Shown one piece after another: positions 1 to 5,902 of a stretch of 6,411 nucleotides of DNA (within the stretch, counting starts at the first letter, position 1; every line of letters starts with the position of its first letter). The position numbers were made by a program, and so were the translations under genes. This stretch comes from Clostridia bacterium (lineage in GTDB: Bacteria; Bacillota; Clostridia; Christensenellales; CAG-917). The notes beneath the pieces were generated by a model. That model was not told the DNA's origin. It worked only from the letters and a program-made list of their open reading frames with translations, and did not search any database. The stretch spans positions 1-6,411 of the forward strand of contig JAFWBH010000182.1 in assembly GCA_017507205.1 (NCBI GenBank), in the 5' to 3' direction.

Positions 1-1
1 A

Positions 2-961
2 GTACTGCTAAACGGCAAAGATGTGTTGCCATATCACTATGATGTGCTTAAAAGCAAGGAATCTCTATCCTTTAGTTCTATGAGTGAAGCATATGATGCC
101 CTGTTTTCAGTAACAGACACTGAAATAAGGAACAAGGCAAGGCTTAAAGCTCTGTCAACAGCAGTAAAGCACCTCAAAAACAAGGTTGAAAAGAATATCG
201 CCATTGATATCGATCGTTTGAAGGAATGTGAAAATATGGACCAATATCGCTTGTTCGGCGAGCTTATTGTGTCATATATTTACCTCATCAAAAAGGGTGA
301 CAAAATTCTCATCTGTGACAATTATTATACAAATGAAAAAGTCGAAATTCCCCTCGATGAAACACTTACTCCATCTGGAAATAGCAAATATTATTATACA
401 AAGTATAATAAATTGAAACGACAAAAGGAATTTACTGAAAAAAAGCTGGTTGCAGACAGAAACCTACTTGACTATGTTTTGTCAATAGAAAAGGAGCTGG
501 CAACCCTGCCCTATGATTGCTCGACTACTGCAATTGAGGAAGAGCTTGAAAGACTTGGTGCAATAAGAAAAAAAGCAACCAAAGGAAAGGTCCGTAAAGA
601 AAAAGGTGAACCACCAATCAAATATATTCACAATGGCTTCACAATTCTTAAAGGCAGAAATAATCTCCAAAATGATGAGCTTACCTTCCGTATTGAATCT
701 GGTGGCGATATATGGCTTCACGTTAAAAATGGACATGGCGCCCATGTGATAATTTTAGCCGAAGGCAACAAGGTCCCCGATGAAACAATCAAAATAGCGT
801 CAGAAATTGCTTCATCGGATTTCGATGGAAGCCAAAACGTAGATTACACTGAAAGAAAAAATGTAAAAAGGATGCCCAATGGTCATCCTGGACAAGTGAT
901 ATACGTAAACTACAAAACTGCTCTAGTTGAGCCAAACAAGCATAATGAGCTTAAAATTTAA
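2..961 (+). CDS. rqcH: RqcH (NFACT family), C-terminal part, cut by left window edge
   Basis: RqcH is the bacterial Rqc2 homologue: it binds obstructed 50S subunits carrying peptidyl-tRNA and, with tRNA-Ala, adds C-terminal alanine tails that mark stalled chains for degradation. The frame is open to the left edge (V-L-L-N-G-K-D before the GTG at 23), so the NFACT-N domain is outside the window and the 319 codons seen are the rest. What is visible is the family pattern: the FSSMSEAYDALF segment, a charged helical coiled-coil region (about bases 120-250), GELIVSYIY, NYYTNEKVEIPLDETLTP, a second helical arm (about 400-560), then the NFACT-R domain (about 625-940) with GRNN, ND-LTF, DIWLH (707-721), VDYTERKNVKR and PGQVIYVNYKT. 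The usual GSHV of NFACT-R is GAHV here. The gene ends in TAA directly before a hairpin terminator and faces the MazG-like gene. Identification is firm; only the N-terminus is unknown. Confidence 0.95.
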   Translation, partial: VLLNGKDVLPYHYDVLKSKESLSFSSMSEAYDALFSVTDTEIRNKARLKALSTAVKHLKNKVEKNIAIDIDRLKECENMDQYRLFGELIVSYIYLIKKGDKILICDNYYTNEKVEIPLDETLTPSGNSKYYYTKYNKLKRQKEFTEKKLVADRNLLDYVLSIEKELATLPYDCSTTAIEEELERLGAIRKKATKGKVRKEKGEPPIKYIHNGFTILKGRNNLQNDELTFRIESGGDIWLHVKNGHGAHVIILAEGNKVPDETIKIASEIASSDFDGSQNVDYTERKNVKRMPNGHPGQVIYVNYKTALVEPNKHNELKI

Positions 962-990
962 AATAACACCGAAATCGGTGTTATTTTTTC
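961..990. terminator. Bidirectional rho-independent terminator between rqcH and the MazG-like gene
   Basis: A perfect 11-bp inverted repeat (961-971 and 976-986) encloses a 4-base AAAT loop. On the plus strand its 3' arm runs into TTATTTTTTC, a good U-tract for ending rqcH transcription. On the minus strand the same hairpin is followed by TTATTTTAAATTTT, so it can also end the opposing transcript. The plus-strand arm overlaps the stop codon (983-981) of the MazG-like gene. Confidence 0.9.
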
Positions 991-1331
991 TTATTTTTTT
1001 CTTTTAATATAAATTCTTCAAGATTGATGGTGTGATTGTATTTAACCGATGCCACTTTATCCTTTTCAAGAATAATTGTGTTCAGGTCTATGCCATTAAT
1101 CGCCGCAATGGCAACAATATAATGAATCATATCTGCCAGCTCTATGCCCAGCTCTCTATTCAATTGATCTGTTGACTTTTCAGTTGATTTGATGCCAGCC
1201 TTCATATTGACAATTTCAGCAACCTCGCCAATTTCTTCAACCAGCTTTAATAGCATTCTTTGGTCTGTTGCCCATCCATTGTATCTGTCTGCCAAATATT
1301 TTTCAAGAATTTCAATTGTGACCTTTTCCAT
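981..1331 (-). CDS. MazG-like nucleotide pyrophosphohydrolase
   Basis: A 116-aa all-alpha NTP pyrophosphohydrolase of the MazG/dUTPase-2 superfamily, enzymes that hydrolyse (d)NTPs to NMP and pyrophosphate, often for nucleotide-pool cleaning. The metal-binding signature is present: EExxE at residues 32-36 (LVEEIGEVAE) and ExxD at 64-67 (ELADM), the standard spacing for one MazG module. The substrate cannot be told. The frame also allows a TTG start at 1343 (4 residues longer), but GGAG at 1341-1338 lies 6 nt before the ATG at 1331 and overlaps that TTG, so the ATG is preferred. The C-terminal tail KEKNKKK is encoded by the T-tract of the opposing rqcH terminator. The gene has its own promoter and is separated from rluD by 105 nt, so it may be transcribed independently. 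Confidence 0.85.
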   Translation of the reverse strand: MEKVTIEILEKYLADRYNGWATDQRMLLKLVEEIGEVAEIVNMKAGIKSTEKSTDQLNRELGIELADMIHYIVAIAAINGIDLNTIILEKDKVASVKYNHTINLEEFILKEKNKKK

Positions 1332-1337
1332 ATGTGA

Positions 1338-1341
1338 CTCC
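1338..1341 (-). promoter_or_regulatory. Shine-Dalgarno site deciding the MazG-like start
   Basis: The minus strand reads TTGGAGTCACATATG. GGAG lies 6 nt before the ATG at 1331, an ordinary spacing. The alternative TTG codon at 1343-1341 overlaps this site and has no comparable site upstream, which favours the ATG. Confidence 0.75.
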
Positions 1342-1362
1342 AAAGCGATTTTATGCGTAAGT

Positions 1363-1391
1363 ATTATACAAAATCGAATTTTTTAGAACAA
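1363..1391 (-). promoter_or_regulatory. Sigma-70/SigA-type promoter for the MazG-like gene
   Basis: On the minus strand a -35 element TTGTTC (1391-1386) is followed by a 17-bp spacer and a perfect -10 TATAAT (1368-1363). Transcription would start near 1356, giving a leader of about 25 nt before the ATG at 1331. Spacing and the -10 match consensus; the -35 matches 4 of 6 bases of TTGACA. Confidence 0.75.
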
Positions 1392-1399
1392 TTTATGCT

Positions 1400-1416
1400 G
1401 GTTTTACCTTAAAACC
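1400..1416. terminator. Short hairpin after rluD (possible weak terminator)
   Basis: A perfect 7-bp inverted repeat GGTTTTA / TAAAACC with a 3-base loop lies 20-37 nt past the rluD stop codon and just upstream of the MazG-like promoter. Only two G-C pairs are present, and on the minus strand no U-tract follows (AGCATAAATTG), so it is a poor intrinsic terminator. It could be a weak pause or 3'-end stabilising hairpin for the operon mRNA, an operator, or chance. Confidence 0.3.
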
Positions 1417-1436
1417 GTTTGTTTTCCTTAATTTTA

Positions 1437-2342
1437 CTATTTTGCAGTTTTTCTCAATTTTGCAAGAATATCTTGATAATATGCCGGCAATTCTGCCTCA
1501 AATTCAACAACCTCGTTGGTTATTGGATGAGACAAAATGAGCTGTCTTGCGTGTAGCAGCTGCCCTTTTTTGTAAAGTGCTGTTGATCCTCCATAAACCT
1601 CATCACCAACAATTGGATGATGTATGTGGGATGCGTGAACACGGATTTGATGAGTTCTTCCTGTTTCAAGCTCAAAACGGACAAGGGTATATTTTCCAAA
1701 TCGTTCGAGGACTTGATAATGAGTGACTGCTCTTCTTCCATCGGGGTCTATGCCCATTTTCTTTCTATCGCGTTTATTTCTTGCAATGGGAGCGTCAATC
1801 GTTCCCGTGTCCTCCTTGAAATTTCCATCGCAAAGCCCATAATAAATTCTTCGCGCAGTCTTTTTTTCAATTTGAGATGCCAAGGATTTGTGCGCCTCAT
1901 CTGTTTTGGCCACAACAATAAGTCCAGACGTGTCTTTGTCAAGTCTGTGGACAATCCCGGGGCGTATTACGCCATTTATTGAGCTAAGCCTGTCAAGATC
2001 GGCAAGAAGTGCGTTTACAAGAGTGTCATTCTTTGTATAACTGCTTGCAGGATGAACAACCATACCCTGTGGCTTGTTTATCACGGCAAAATGCTCATCT
2101 TCAAATACAATATCAAGCTTTATATCGCTGTTTGGCTCAACATCAAGAGCCTTAGGCTCTGGCAAAACAAGGTCAACTATGTCGCCCTCTTTGACTTCGA
2201 AGCCACTTTTTTTGCGCAATACACCATTTACTAAAACACCGTCACTTTCGATGACGGTTTTAAGATTAGAACGCGACAATCCTGTTTCCTTTGCAAGGAA
2301 TGTGTCTATTCTAGATGTTTCATTTACAGTGTATTGAGCCAT
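1437..2342 (-). CDS. rluD: RluA/RluD-family 23S rRNA pseudouridine synthase
   Basis: A 301-aa enzyme that isomerises uridine to pseudouridine in RNA, most likely 23S rRNA. An N-terminal S4 RNA-binding domain (about residues 10-60: SRIDTFLA, SRSNLKTVIESDGVLVNG) is followed by the catalytic domain: INKPQGMVVHPA (88-99), the motif HRLDKDTSG (132-140) with catalytic Asp135, ARRIYYGLC and GRTHQIRVH (228-236), then GDEVYGG. Length and domain order are typical. The gene begins 4 nt after the lspA stop codon and has only a weak upstream GAAGAA as ribosome site, so it is probably translationally linked to lspA. The lspA-rluD pair is widespread in Firmicutes (lspA-ylyB in Bacillus). The family is certain; which uridines are modified is inferred from the neighbour, and RluA/RluC/RluD paralogues cannot be separated by eye. 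Confidence 0.93.
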   Translation of the reverse strand: MAQYTVNETSRIDTFLAKETGLSRSNLKTVIESDGVLVNGVLRKKSGFEVKEGDIVDLVLPEPKALDVEPNSDIKLDIVFEDEHFAVINKPQGMVVHPASSYTKNDTLVNALLADLDRLSSINGVIRPGIVHRLDKDTSGLIVVAKTDEAHKSLASQIEKKTARRIYYGLCDGNFKEDTGTIDAPIARNKRDRKKMGIDPDGRRAVTHYQVLERFGKYTLVRFELETGRTHQIRVHASHIHHPIVGDEVYGGSTALYKKGQLLHARQLILSHPITNEVVEFEAELPAYYQDILAKLRKTAK

Positions 2343-2346
2343 ACAG

Positions 2347-3078
2347 TTATTCTTCTTCAGATTGGTTTAAATCTGCAATTTCTTCCTCTGTTTCAGTTGA
2401 ATTTTCTTCTTTCAGAGTATCTTCAACGATATCATTAGCAAGTGAATTTTCGGCATTTCCTTGGTTTAGATTGCCATTTTCTTTATCTTTTGCGTCTTTT
2501 TGCTTTTTGATTGCCACTGCATCCTTGACAATAAGATAAACAAGGTAGCCCACAAGCATAACTGCGCCCACCGACACAAAGCAATCAGCAATATTGAAGA
2601 TGCCCCACTTGGTTGTAAATGTAAATTCAAAGAAATCACGAACATAACCAAGTCCTATTCTGTCAACAAGGTTGCCTATTCCACCACCTGCTATAAAAAC
2701 AAGTGACAAACGAAGCCACATATCCCTGCGCTTTGCAATAAGCAAAAATCCCAGAATAATTACTATGACTATTGTTGTGACAATGGTCAATGCCAACGTG
2801 CCATTGCTAAATGAGCCAAAGGCAGCGCCTGTGTTTTGTGTATATGTAATGTCAAGAAAGCCCTTGATCACAGTATAGCTTGTAGATCCGTTTTTGACCC
2901 AGAAGTCATAAAGATACTCCTTCAAGCAAAGATCGAGGACAATAGTAAAAGCAAGAAGCACAAATTCAATGCAACTTACAAGAATAAATTTCTTCTGATA
3001 TGACTTGTCAGTCTTAAGTTCAGTGATTGAGCTTTGAAAATAGTCTTTGACTTTGTCAAAGAACGCATTATTTTTCAT
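2347..3078 (-). CDS. lspA: LspA, lipoprotein signal peptidase II, with long acidic C-terminal tail
   Basis: LspA is the membrane aspartyl protease that removes signal peptides from diacylglyceryl-modified prolipoproteins. The ATG at 3078 is chosen because AAAGGGA lies 8 nt upstream and it follows the sepF stop by 14 nt; a longer frame to 3132 would overlap sepF and add 18 residues without support. The protein has 243 aa against the usual 150-180. Four hydrophobic segments (about 31-50, 94-115, 121-138, 163-184) and the family motifs are clear: NTGAAFG (82-88), GNLVDR (135-140), VRDF with catalytic Asp148, and FNIADC with catalytic Asp165. The extra length is about 30 polar residues before the first membrane helix and a 54-residue, Glu/Asp/Asn-rich tail after residue 190, predicted cytoplasmic. 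The key catalytic residues are intact, so it should be active. Confidence 0.95.
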   Translation of the reverse strand: MKNNAFFDKVKDYFQSSITELKTDKSYQKKFILVSCIEFVLLAFTIVLDLCLKEYLYDFWVKNGSTSYTVIKGFLDITYTQNTGAAFGSFSNGTLALTIVTTIVIVIILGFLLIAKRRDMWLRLSLVFIAGGGIGNLVDRIGLGYVRDFFEFTFTTKWGIFNIADCFVSVGAVMLVGYLVYLIVKDAVAIKKQKDAKDKENGNLNQGNAENSLANDIVEDTLKEENSTETEEEIADLNQSEEE

Positions 3079-3092
3079 ATGTATTTCCCTTT

Positions 3093-3473
3093 TTATTTTG
3101 CCAATGTGCTTGAATAACCAATTGCAACACAATTTGGCGCAAACAAATATATATCTGATGTTATTTTTCTTACCGAACCATTGAGAGCATATATCGCACC
3201 ACTCATAAAGTCAAGTATTCTTGCGACAACGCCCTGGTTTGTTGTTGAAAAATCAACAATAACCTGGTCACCACGCTTTAAATGGTCAATCAGCCTTCCA
3301 ACATCTTCATAAGATTTTGGATTGAATATCACCGTGCCTTGTGACAAATATTGCTCATTGTTTTGCTCTTTAAAAAGCCAGCCTGCACGACTTCCTGATC
3401 CACTTTCTGAACGAAATTTTGCACGAGGAAGCTCCTTGATTGAGTCGGCATTATGCCTTTGAAATCTGTCCAT
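3093..3473 (-). CDS. sepF: SepF, FtsZ-anchoring cell-division protein, short N-terminus
   Basis: SepF polymerises, bundles FtsZ and tethers the Z-ring to the membrane. The C-terminal SepF core (about residues 46-120) is unmistakable: IFNPKSYEDVGRLIDHL, then RGDQVIVDF, ARILDFMSGAIYAL, and RKITSDIYLFAPNCV. The start is either ATG at 3473 (AGG 5 nt upstream) or GTG at 3479, two residues longer. An in-frame TAG lies immediately before the GTG, so the N-terminus cannot be extended. At 126-128 aa it is shorter than Bacillus SepF (about 150 aa), and the first 45 residues (rich in Ser, Gly, Arg, Asn) show no obvious amphipathic membrane-targeting helix of the usual M-x-x-KLKxFF type. It follows yggS by about 22 nt, as in the ylmE-ylmF pair of Bacillus, and is followed directly by lspA. 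Confidence 0.92.
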   Translation of the reverse strand: MDRFQRHNADSIKELPRAKFRSESGSGSRAGWLFKEQNNEQYLSQGTVIFNPKSYEDVGRLIDHLKRGDQVIVDFSTTNQGVVARILDFMSGAIYALNGSVRKITSDIYLFAPNCVAIGYSSTLAK

Positions 3474-3495
3474 ATCCACCTATATGCTCGGTGCG

Positions 3496-4152
3496 TCAGC
3501 TTCTTTCTCCAAAAATGACCTTACCGAGCCTTAAAATATTTGATTTGTGCCGTAGGGCGACTTCATAGTCACCACTCATACCGGCTGATAAATACTTTAC
3601 ATCCACATTTGACTGTTGTATCTTTTTGACTCTGTCAAAAATGTCGTCAAGCTTGTCGTAAAGTGCTTCAAGTTCGGCTGTATCTACATTTGGAAGGACA
3701 GACATAATTCCTTCAATTTTTATGTGTGAGTGATTTTTCAATGAAAGAATGAATTCTTCCACTTTTTCAGGAGCAACGCCACCTTTGCTGGCTTCATCAC
3801 CTATATTGATTTCAACAAGGCAATTTTGCACCTTGCGTTGCTTCGATGCTTGCCTTTCAATTTCATCTGCAAGTTCTATTCTGTCAAGGGAGTGAATAAG
3901 CACTACCTTGTCAATGATAGACTTGACCTTATTTCGTTGCAATCTGCCTATAAAATGCCACTTATAAGAGCTGTCATACTTGTCAAGAAGCTCTTGGACT
4001 CGGTTTTCACCCAATTCAAAATCAGGAGCAACACCCATAAACTCATCAACAATGGCTTTGCTCTGTGTTTTTGTGGCACCAACAAGAGTAATTTCTCTGC
4101 CTGCCAAAGCCACCTGCTCTCTAATTTTCTTCAGTGCTTCAAGGTCAATCAT
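3496..4152 (-). CDS. YggS/PLPBP-family pyridoxal-phosphate homeostasis protein
   Basis: A 218-aa protein of the YggS/YlmE/PROSC family: a single-domain, alanine-racemase-like TIM barrel that binds PLP through a Schiff-base lysine, has no known enzymatic activity and buffers PLP and amino-acid/keto-acid pools. The PLP lysine is Lys28 in GATKTQ. Other family marks are GENRVQELLDK, WHFIGRLQRNK, HSLDR, VEINIGDEASKGG, GIMSVLPN, the phosphate-binding SAGMSGDYEVA and the ending LRLGKVIFGER. Length is near the usual 220-235. The ATG at 4152 abuts the TAG of the alpha-galactosidase (TAGATG) and no Shine-Dalgarno site is visible, which suggests that translation depends on ribosomes finishing the gene upstream. 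sepF follows, the same order as ylmE-ylmF in Bacillus. Confidence 0.93.
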   Translation of the reverse strand: MIDLEALKKIREQVALAGREITLVGATKTQSKAIVDEFMGVAPDFELGENRVQELLDKYDSSYKWHFIGRLQRNKVKSIIDKVVLIHSLDRIELADEIERQASKQRKVQNCLVEINIGDEASKGGVAPEKVEEFILSLKNHSHIKIEGIMSVLPNVDTAELEALYDKLDDIFDRVKKIQQSNVDVKYLSAGMSGDYEVALRHKSNILRLGKVIFGERS

Positions 4153-5085
4153 CTATTCAACAACAGAATCTGTATATTTTCCTGTGATTGTATTGTATGT
4201 AAGGCATTTATTCTCACCATTTTCCTTATATTCAATGGCGATGAATTCCTCACCACTTGCTTTATCAGTGATATATTCAGCAGAAATCACCTTTCCTTCA
4301 AATTTTTTGAAGGACTCAATGAGAAGCTCTGCTTTGTCCTCATCATATTCTCCGGCATCGTCACTGACAAACAGCACTGAGCCAAACATATTATTGATTT
4401 TTGCAAGGAGTTTCTTTTGCTCCCATGTGTATTCTGCTGGCTTCATGCCACCATCACGAAGGAAGAACACATCCGGGTCATTGGCAAAAATCCTGCCATT
4501 AAGATGTCTACGGAAAATACTGTTGTTCATTGCCATCTTTGCTGACACAATTTCTTGATTGGTGATTTTTGTATAGAACTTATCCTTGAAGGAAAGCTCA
4601 ACATCACAGCTTATTCTACAAGCATCAACAACCCCGAAGCTGGCTGAAAGTGGCACGCCACAGCCAAGGATAATCTTGTCACCACAGCACTCGCGCAAGA
4701 AGTCCATCGCCTCATGCATAAGCTGTCCACGAGATTTTCCACAGCGAGGATGAATTGCAGCAGCATACAAGAAGTCAAGCTTGACCATATCATAATGCCA
4801 TTCATTGAAAACGACATCAAAAACGCGCTTGATGTATTCTCTGACCTCTTGCTTTTCTATGTCTAAGACATAGAATCCATTCCACGCAAAGCCACCAAGG
4901 ATTTTTTTACCCTTTTCGTCTTTGACAAACCAATCCGGATGCTCCTTTGCGATTTGCGCCTTAAATTGACAAGCGAATGGTGCAAGCCAAATGCCTGCCT
5001 TATATCCCTTCTTGTGAATTTCATCGGCAAGATATCCCATTCCATTTGGGAATTCGGGCTTCAATGTGAGCCAATCTCCCACCAT
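4153..5085 (-). CDS. GH36 alpha-galactosidase, C-terminal piece after the premature TAA
   Basis: This 310-aa stretch carries both catalytic aspartates (Asp104 in VKLDFLYA and Asp161 in RISCDVE, numbered from the ATG at 5085), the ILGCGVPL strand, the ANDPD motif and the C-terminal small domain. The first in-frame ATG after the TAA is at 5085; codons 5184-5086 contain no ATG, GTG or TTG but still encode conserved family sequence (FQIDDGY). No Shine-Dalgarno site precedes the ATG, and a protein starting there would lack the first barrel strands and the QIDD loop. It is therefore unlikely to be a working separate gene. Its TAG abuts the yggS ATG. Confidence 0.65.
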   Translation of the reverse strand: MVGDWLTLKPEFPNGMGYLADEIHKKGYKAGIWLAPFACQFKAQIAKEHPDWFVKDEKGKKILGGFAWNGFYVLDIEKQEVREYIKRVFDVVFNEWHYDMVKLDFLYAAAIHPRCGKSRGQLMHEAMDFLRECCGDKIILGCGVPLSASFGVVDACRISCDVELSFKDKFYTKITNQEIVSAKMAMNNSIFRRHLNGRIFANDPDVFFLRDGGMKPAEYTWEQKKLLAKINNMFGSVLFVSDDAGEYDEDKAELLIESFKKFEGKVISAEYITDKASGEEFIAIEYKENGENKCLTYNTITGKYTDSVVE

Positions 5086-5184
5086 GCTTTCATAACCATC
5101 GTCAATTTGGAATATATTGGCTTTATCGCCAGCCTTTTCATAAAGTCCATTGAGGTCACGAATGATAATATCCTCGGTGATGTT

Positions 5185-5187
5185 TTA
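5185..5187 (-). other. In-frame TAA inside the alpha-galactosidase
   Basis: The minus strand reads TAT AAT TAT TTT TAA AAC ATC ACC. The codon sits between conserved YNYF and NIT, where Thermotoga GalA, as I recall it, has Leu in WYHYFLDLT. One base change from CAA, TTA, AAA or GAA would create it. No sizeable RNA structure or recoding signal is evident just downstream by eye. Confidence 0.9.
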
Positions 5188-5844
5188 AAAATAATTATAC
5201 CAAGATGTGTATCCAGCAAGGTGATCAACCCTGCCTGTTGCTTTTCTGGGATATTCCTCAAAATACTTGTCAAAGACCTCATCATAGACGCCTTCAATGT
5301 AAACTACGTCAAAAAGCTCATATTCGCCATTTATGACAACACCCTCAACATCCTTTTCAATGGCAAACACATTTTCGCGCATATCGGCATAAAAAACTGT
5401 ATAGCCGGTTCTATCATTGAGAGTGCCAAAGAAATCAAGATGCTCTCCTTTGCGAAGATAGGTGTATGTGTTGGAATGATATAAATCTCTGCCATATTCG
5501 GTGAAATACACATCACCTGATGCTGACGCAAAGGTTTTGGCAAGAGGAATCATATTGCAGGGGAATCGCAAGCCATATTGCCTGTCGCCTCTCTTGTATT
5601 CCTTTGATGTGGACCAGCTTTGATATCCGCCGCCGTAAAACCATTCCTCGCTTTCAAAATAGTGATCATAAATCAACTCTGCTCTCAAAATAGTCACTGG
5701 CTCATTTGCATGGACTATCATCTTGATATGCTTGTCATCACCAACCTCACTAAATGAAAGAATATCATCTCCTTCATCAATGAGCCATCTTTGTTGGCCG
5801 TTGTATTGATACACAATTTTGAGAACGTAATCCTTTATGTTCAT
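5185..5844 (-). CDS. GH36 alpha-galactosidase, N-terminal piece ending at the premature TAA
   Basis: If the TAA is obeyed, this 219-aa product holds the GH36 N-terminal beta-sandwich domain (about residues 1-205) and only the first strand of the catalytic barrel, ending ...GYTSWYNYF. It has neither catalytic aspartate and would be inactive. The ATG at 5844 is well supported: AGGGGG lies 5 nt upstream and a strong promoter about 60 nt upstream. The substrate-pocket tryptophan in GGYQSWS matches the NWQSW of Thermotoga GalA in family position. Alone it would be a relic; with readthrough it is the front of a full enzyme. Confidence 0.75.
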   Translation of the reverse strand: MNIKDYVLKIVYQYNGQQRWLIDEGDDILSFSEVGDDKHIKMIVHANEPVTILRAELIYDHYFESEEWFYGGGYQSWSTSKEYKRGDRQYGLRFPCNMIPLAKTFASASGDVYFTEYGRDLYHSNTYTYLRKGEHLDFFGTLNDRTGYTVFYADMRENVFAIEKDVEGVVINGEYELFDVVYIEGVYDEVFDKYFEEYPRKATGRVDHLAGYTSWYNYF

Positions 5845-5849
5845 AGCTT

Positions 5850-5855
5850 CCCCCT
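5850..5855 (-). promoter_or_regulatory. Ribosome binding site of the alpha-galactosidase
   Basis: AGGGGG (5855-5850) followed by AAGCT and the ATG at 5844 is the clearest ribosome binding site in the window and fixes the start of the operon's first gene. Confidence 0.75.
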
Positions 5856-5861
5856 ATTACG

Positions 5862-5892
5862 CACGCACACTGCAACACGCATGATGCACGCA
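5862..5892 (-). repeat. Three TGCGTG direct repeats in the operon leader
   Basis: On the minus strand TGCGTG occurs at 5892-5887, 5881-5876 and 5867-5862, spaced 11 and 14 nt apart, between the predicted transcription start (near 5896) and the ribosome binding site. The stretch is GT/GC-rich in an AT-rich genome and also contains the small inverted repeat GCAT-C-ATGC. Position downstream of the promoter would suit an operator or an RNA-level control element for the operon, but short GT-rich repeats can also arise by chance. Confidence 0.4.
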
Positions 5893-5902
5893 CCTAAAGG
5901 AC

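Larger units (their letters stand above)
4153..5844 (-). pseudogene. GH36 alpha-galactosidase, interrupted by one in-frame TAA
   Basis: As a whole this is a 563-codon frame plus stop, close in length to Thermotoga GalA (about 550 aa), that would hydrolyse terminal alpha-1,6-galactosides such as melibiose and raffinose sugars. It has no signal peptide, so it would act in the cytoplasm. An N-terminal beta-sandwich domain (about residues 1-205, with GGYQSWS at 72-78) leads into a catalytic TIM barrel: GYTSWYNYF (211-219), a TAA at codon 220 (5187-5185), FQIDDGY with Asp248/Asp249, VGDW, GIWLAPF, nucleophile Asp357 in VKLDFLYA, LGCGVPL and acid/base Asp414 in RISCDVE, then NDPD and a small C-terminal domain. 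Both sides of the TAA read in the same frame, so it is a substitution-type interruption, not a frameshift. No other damage is seen, so the break is recent, an error, or read through. It is the first gene of the operon. Confidence 0.8.

Noticed and set aside
1617..1982. Plus-strand open frame of 121 codons opposite rluD
   Set aside because: Antisense to the conserved catalytic core of the pseudouridine synthase, with no sign of its own coding features.
3079..3132. Longer lspA start at 3132
   Set aside because: It would overlap sepF by 40 bases. The ATG at 3078 has a good ribosome site and fits the family.
3826..4558. Long plus-strand open frames (184 and 192 codons) opposite yggS and the galactosidase
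   Set aside because: They lie wholly antisense to genes with firm family motifs, have no domain-like sequence or ribosome sites, and look like non-coding translations.
4774..4785. 12-base perfect palindrome GTCAAGCTTGAC
   Set aside because: It encodes the conserved catalytic V-K-L-D of the galactosidase, and similar GTCAAG words recur in other coding regions, so it is probably codon coincidence.
5182..5192. Homopolymer run TTTTTAAAA as a programmed frameshift site
   Set aside because: The frame is the same before and after the stop codon, so a frameshift would not restore the product.
5061..5297. Minus-strand open frame of 78 codons spanning the premature TAA in another frame
   Set aside because: The conserved GH36 residues on both sides lie in the other frame, so this is not a frameshifted continuation of the gene.
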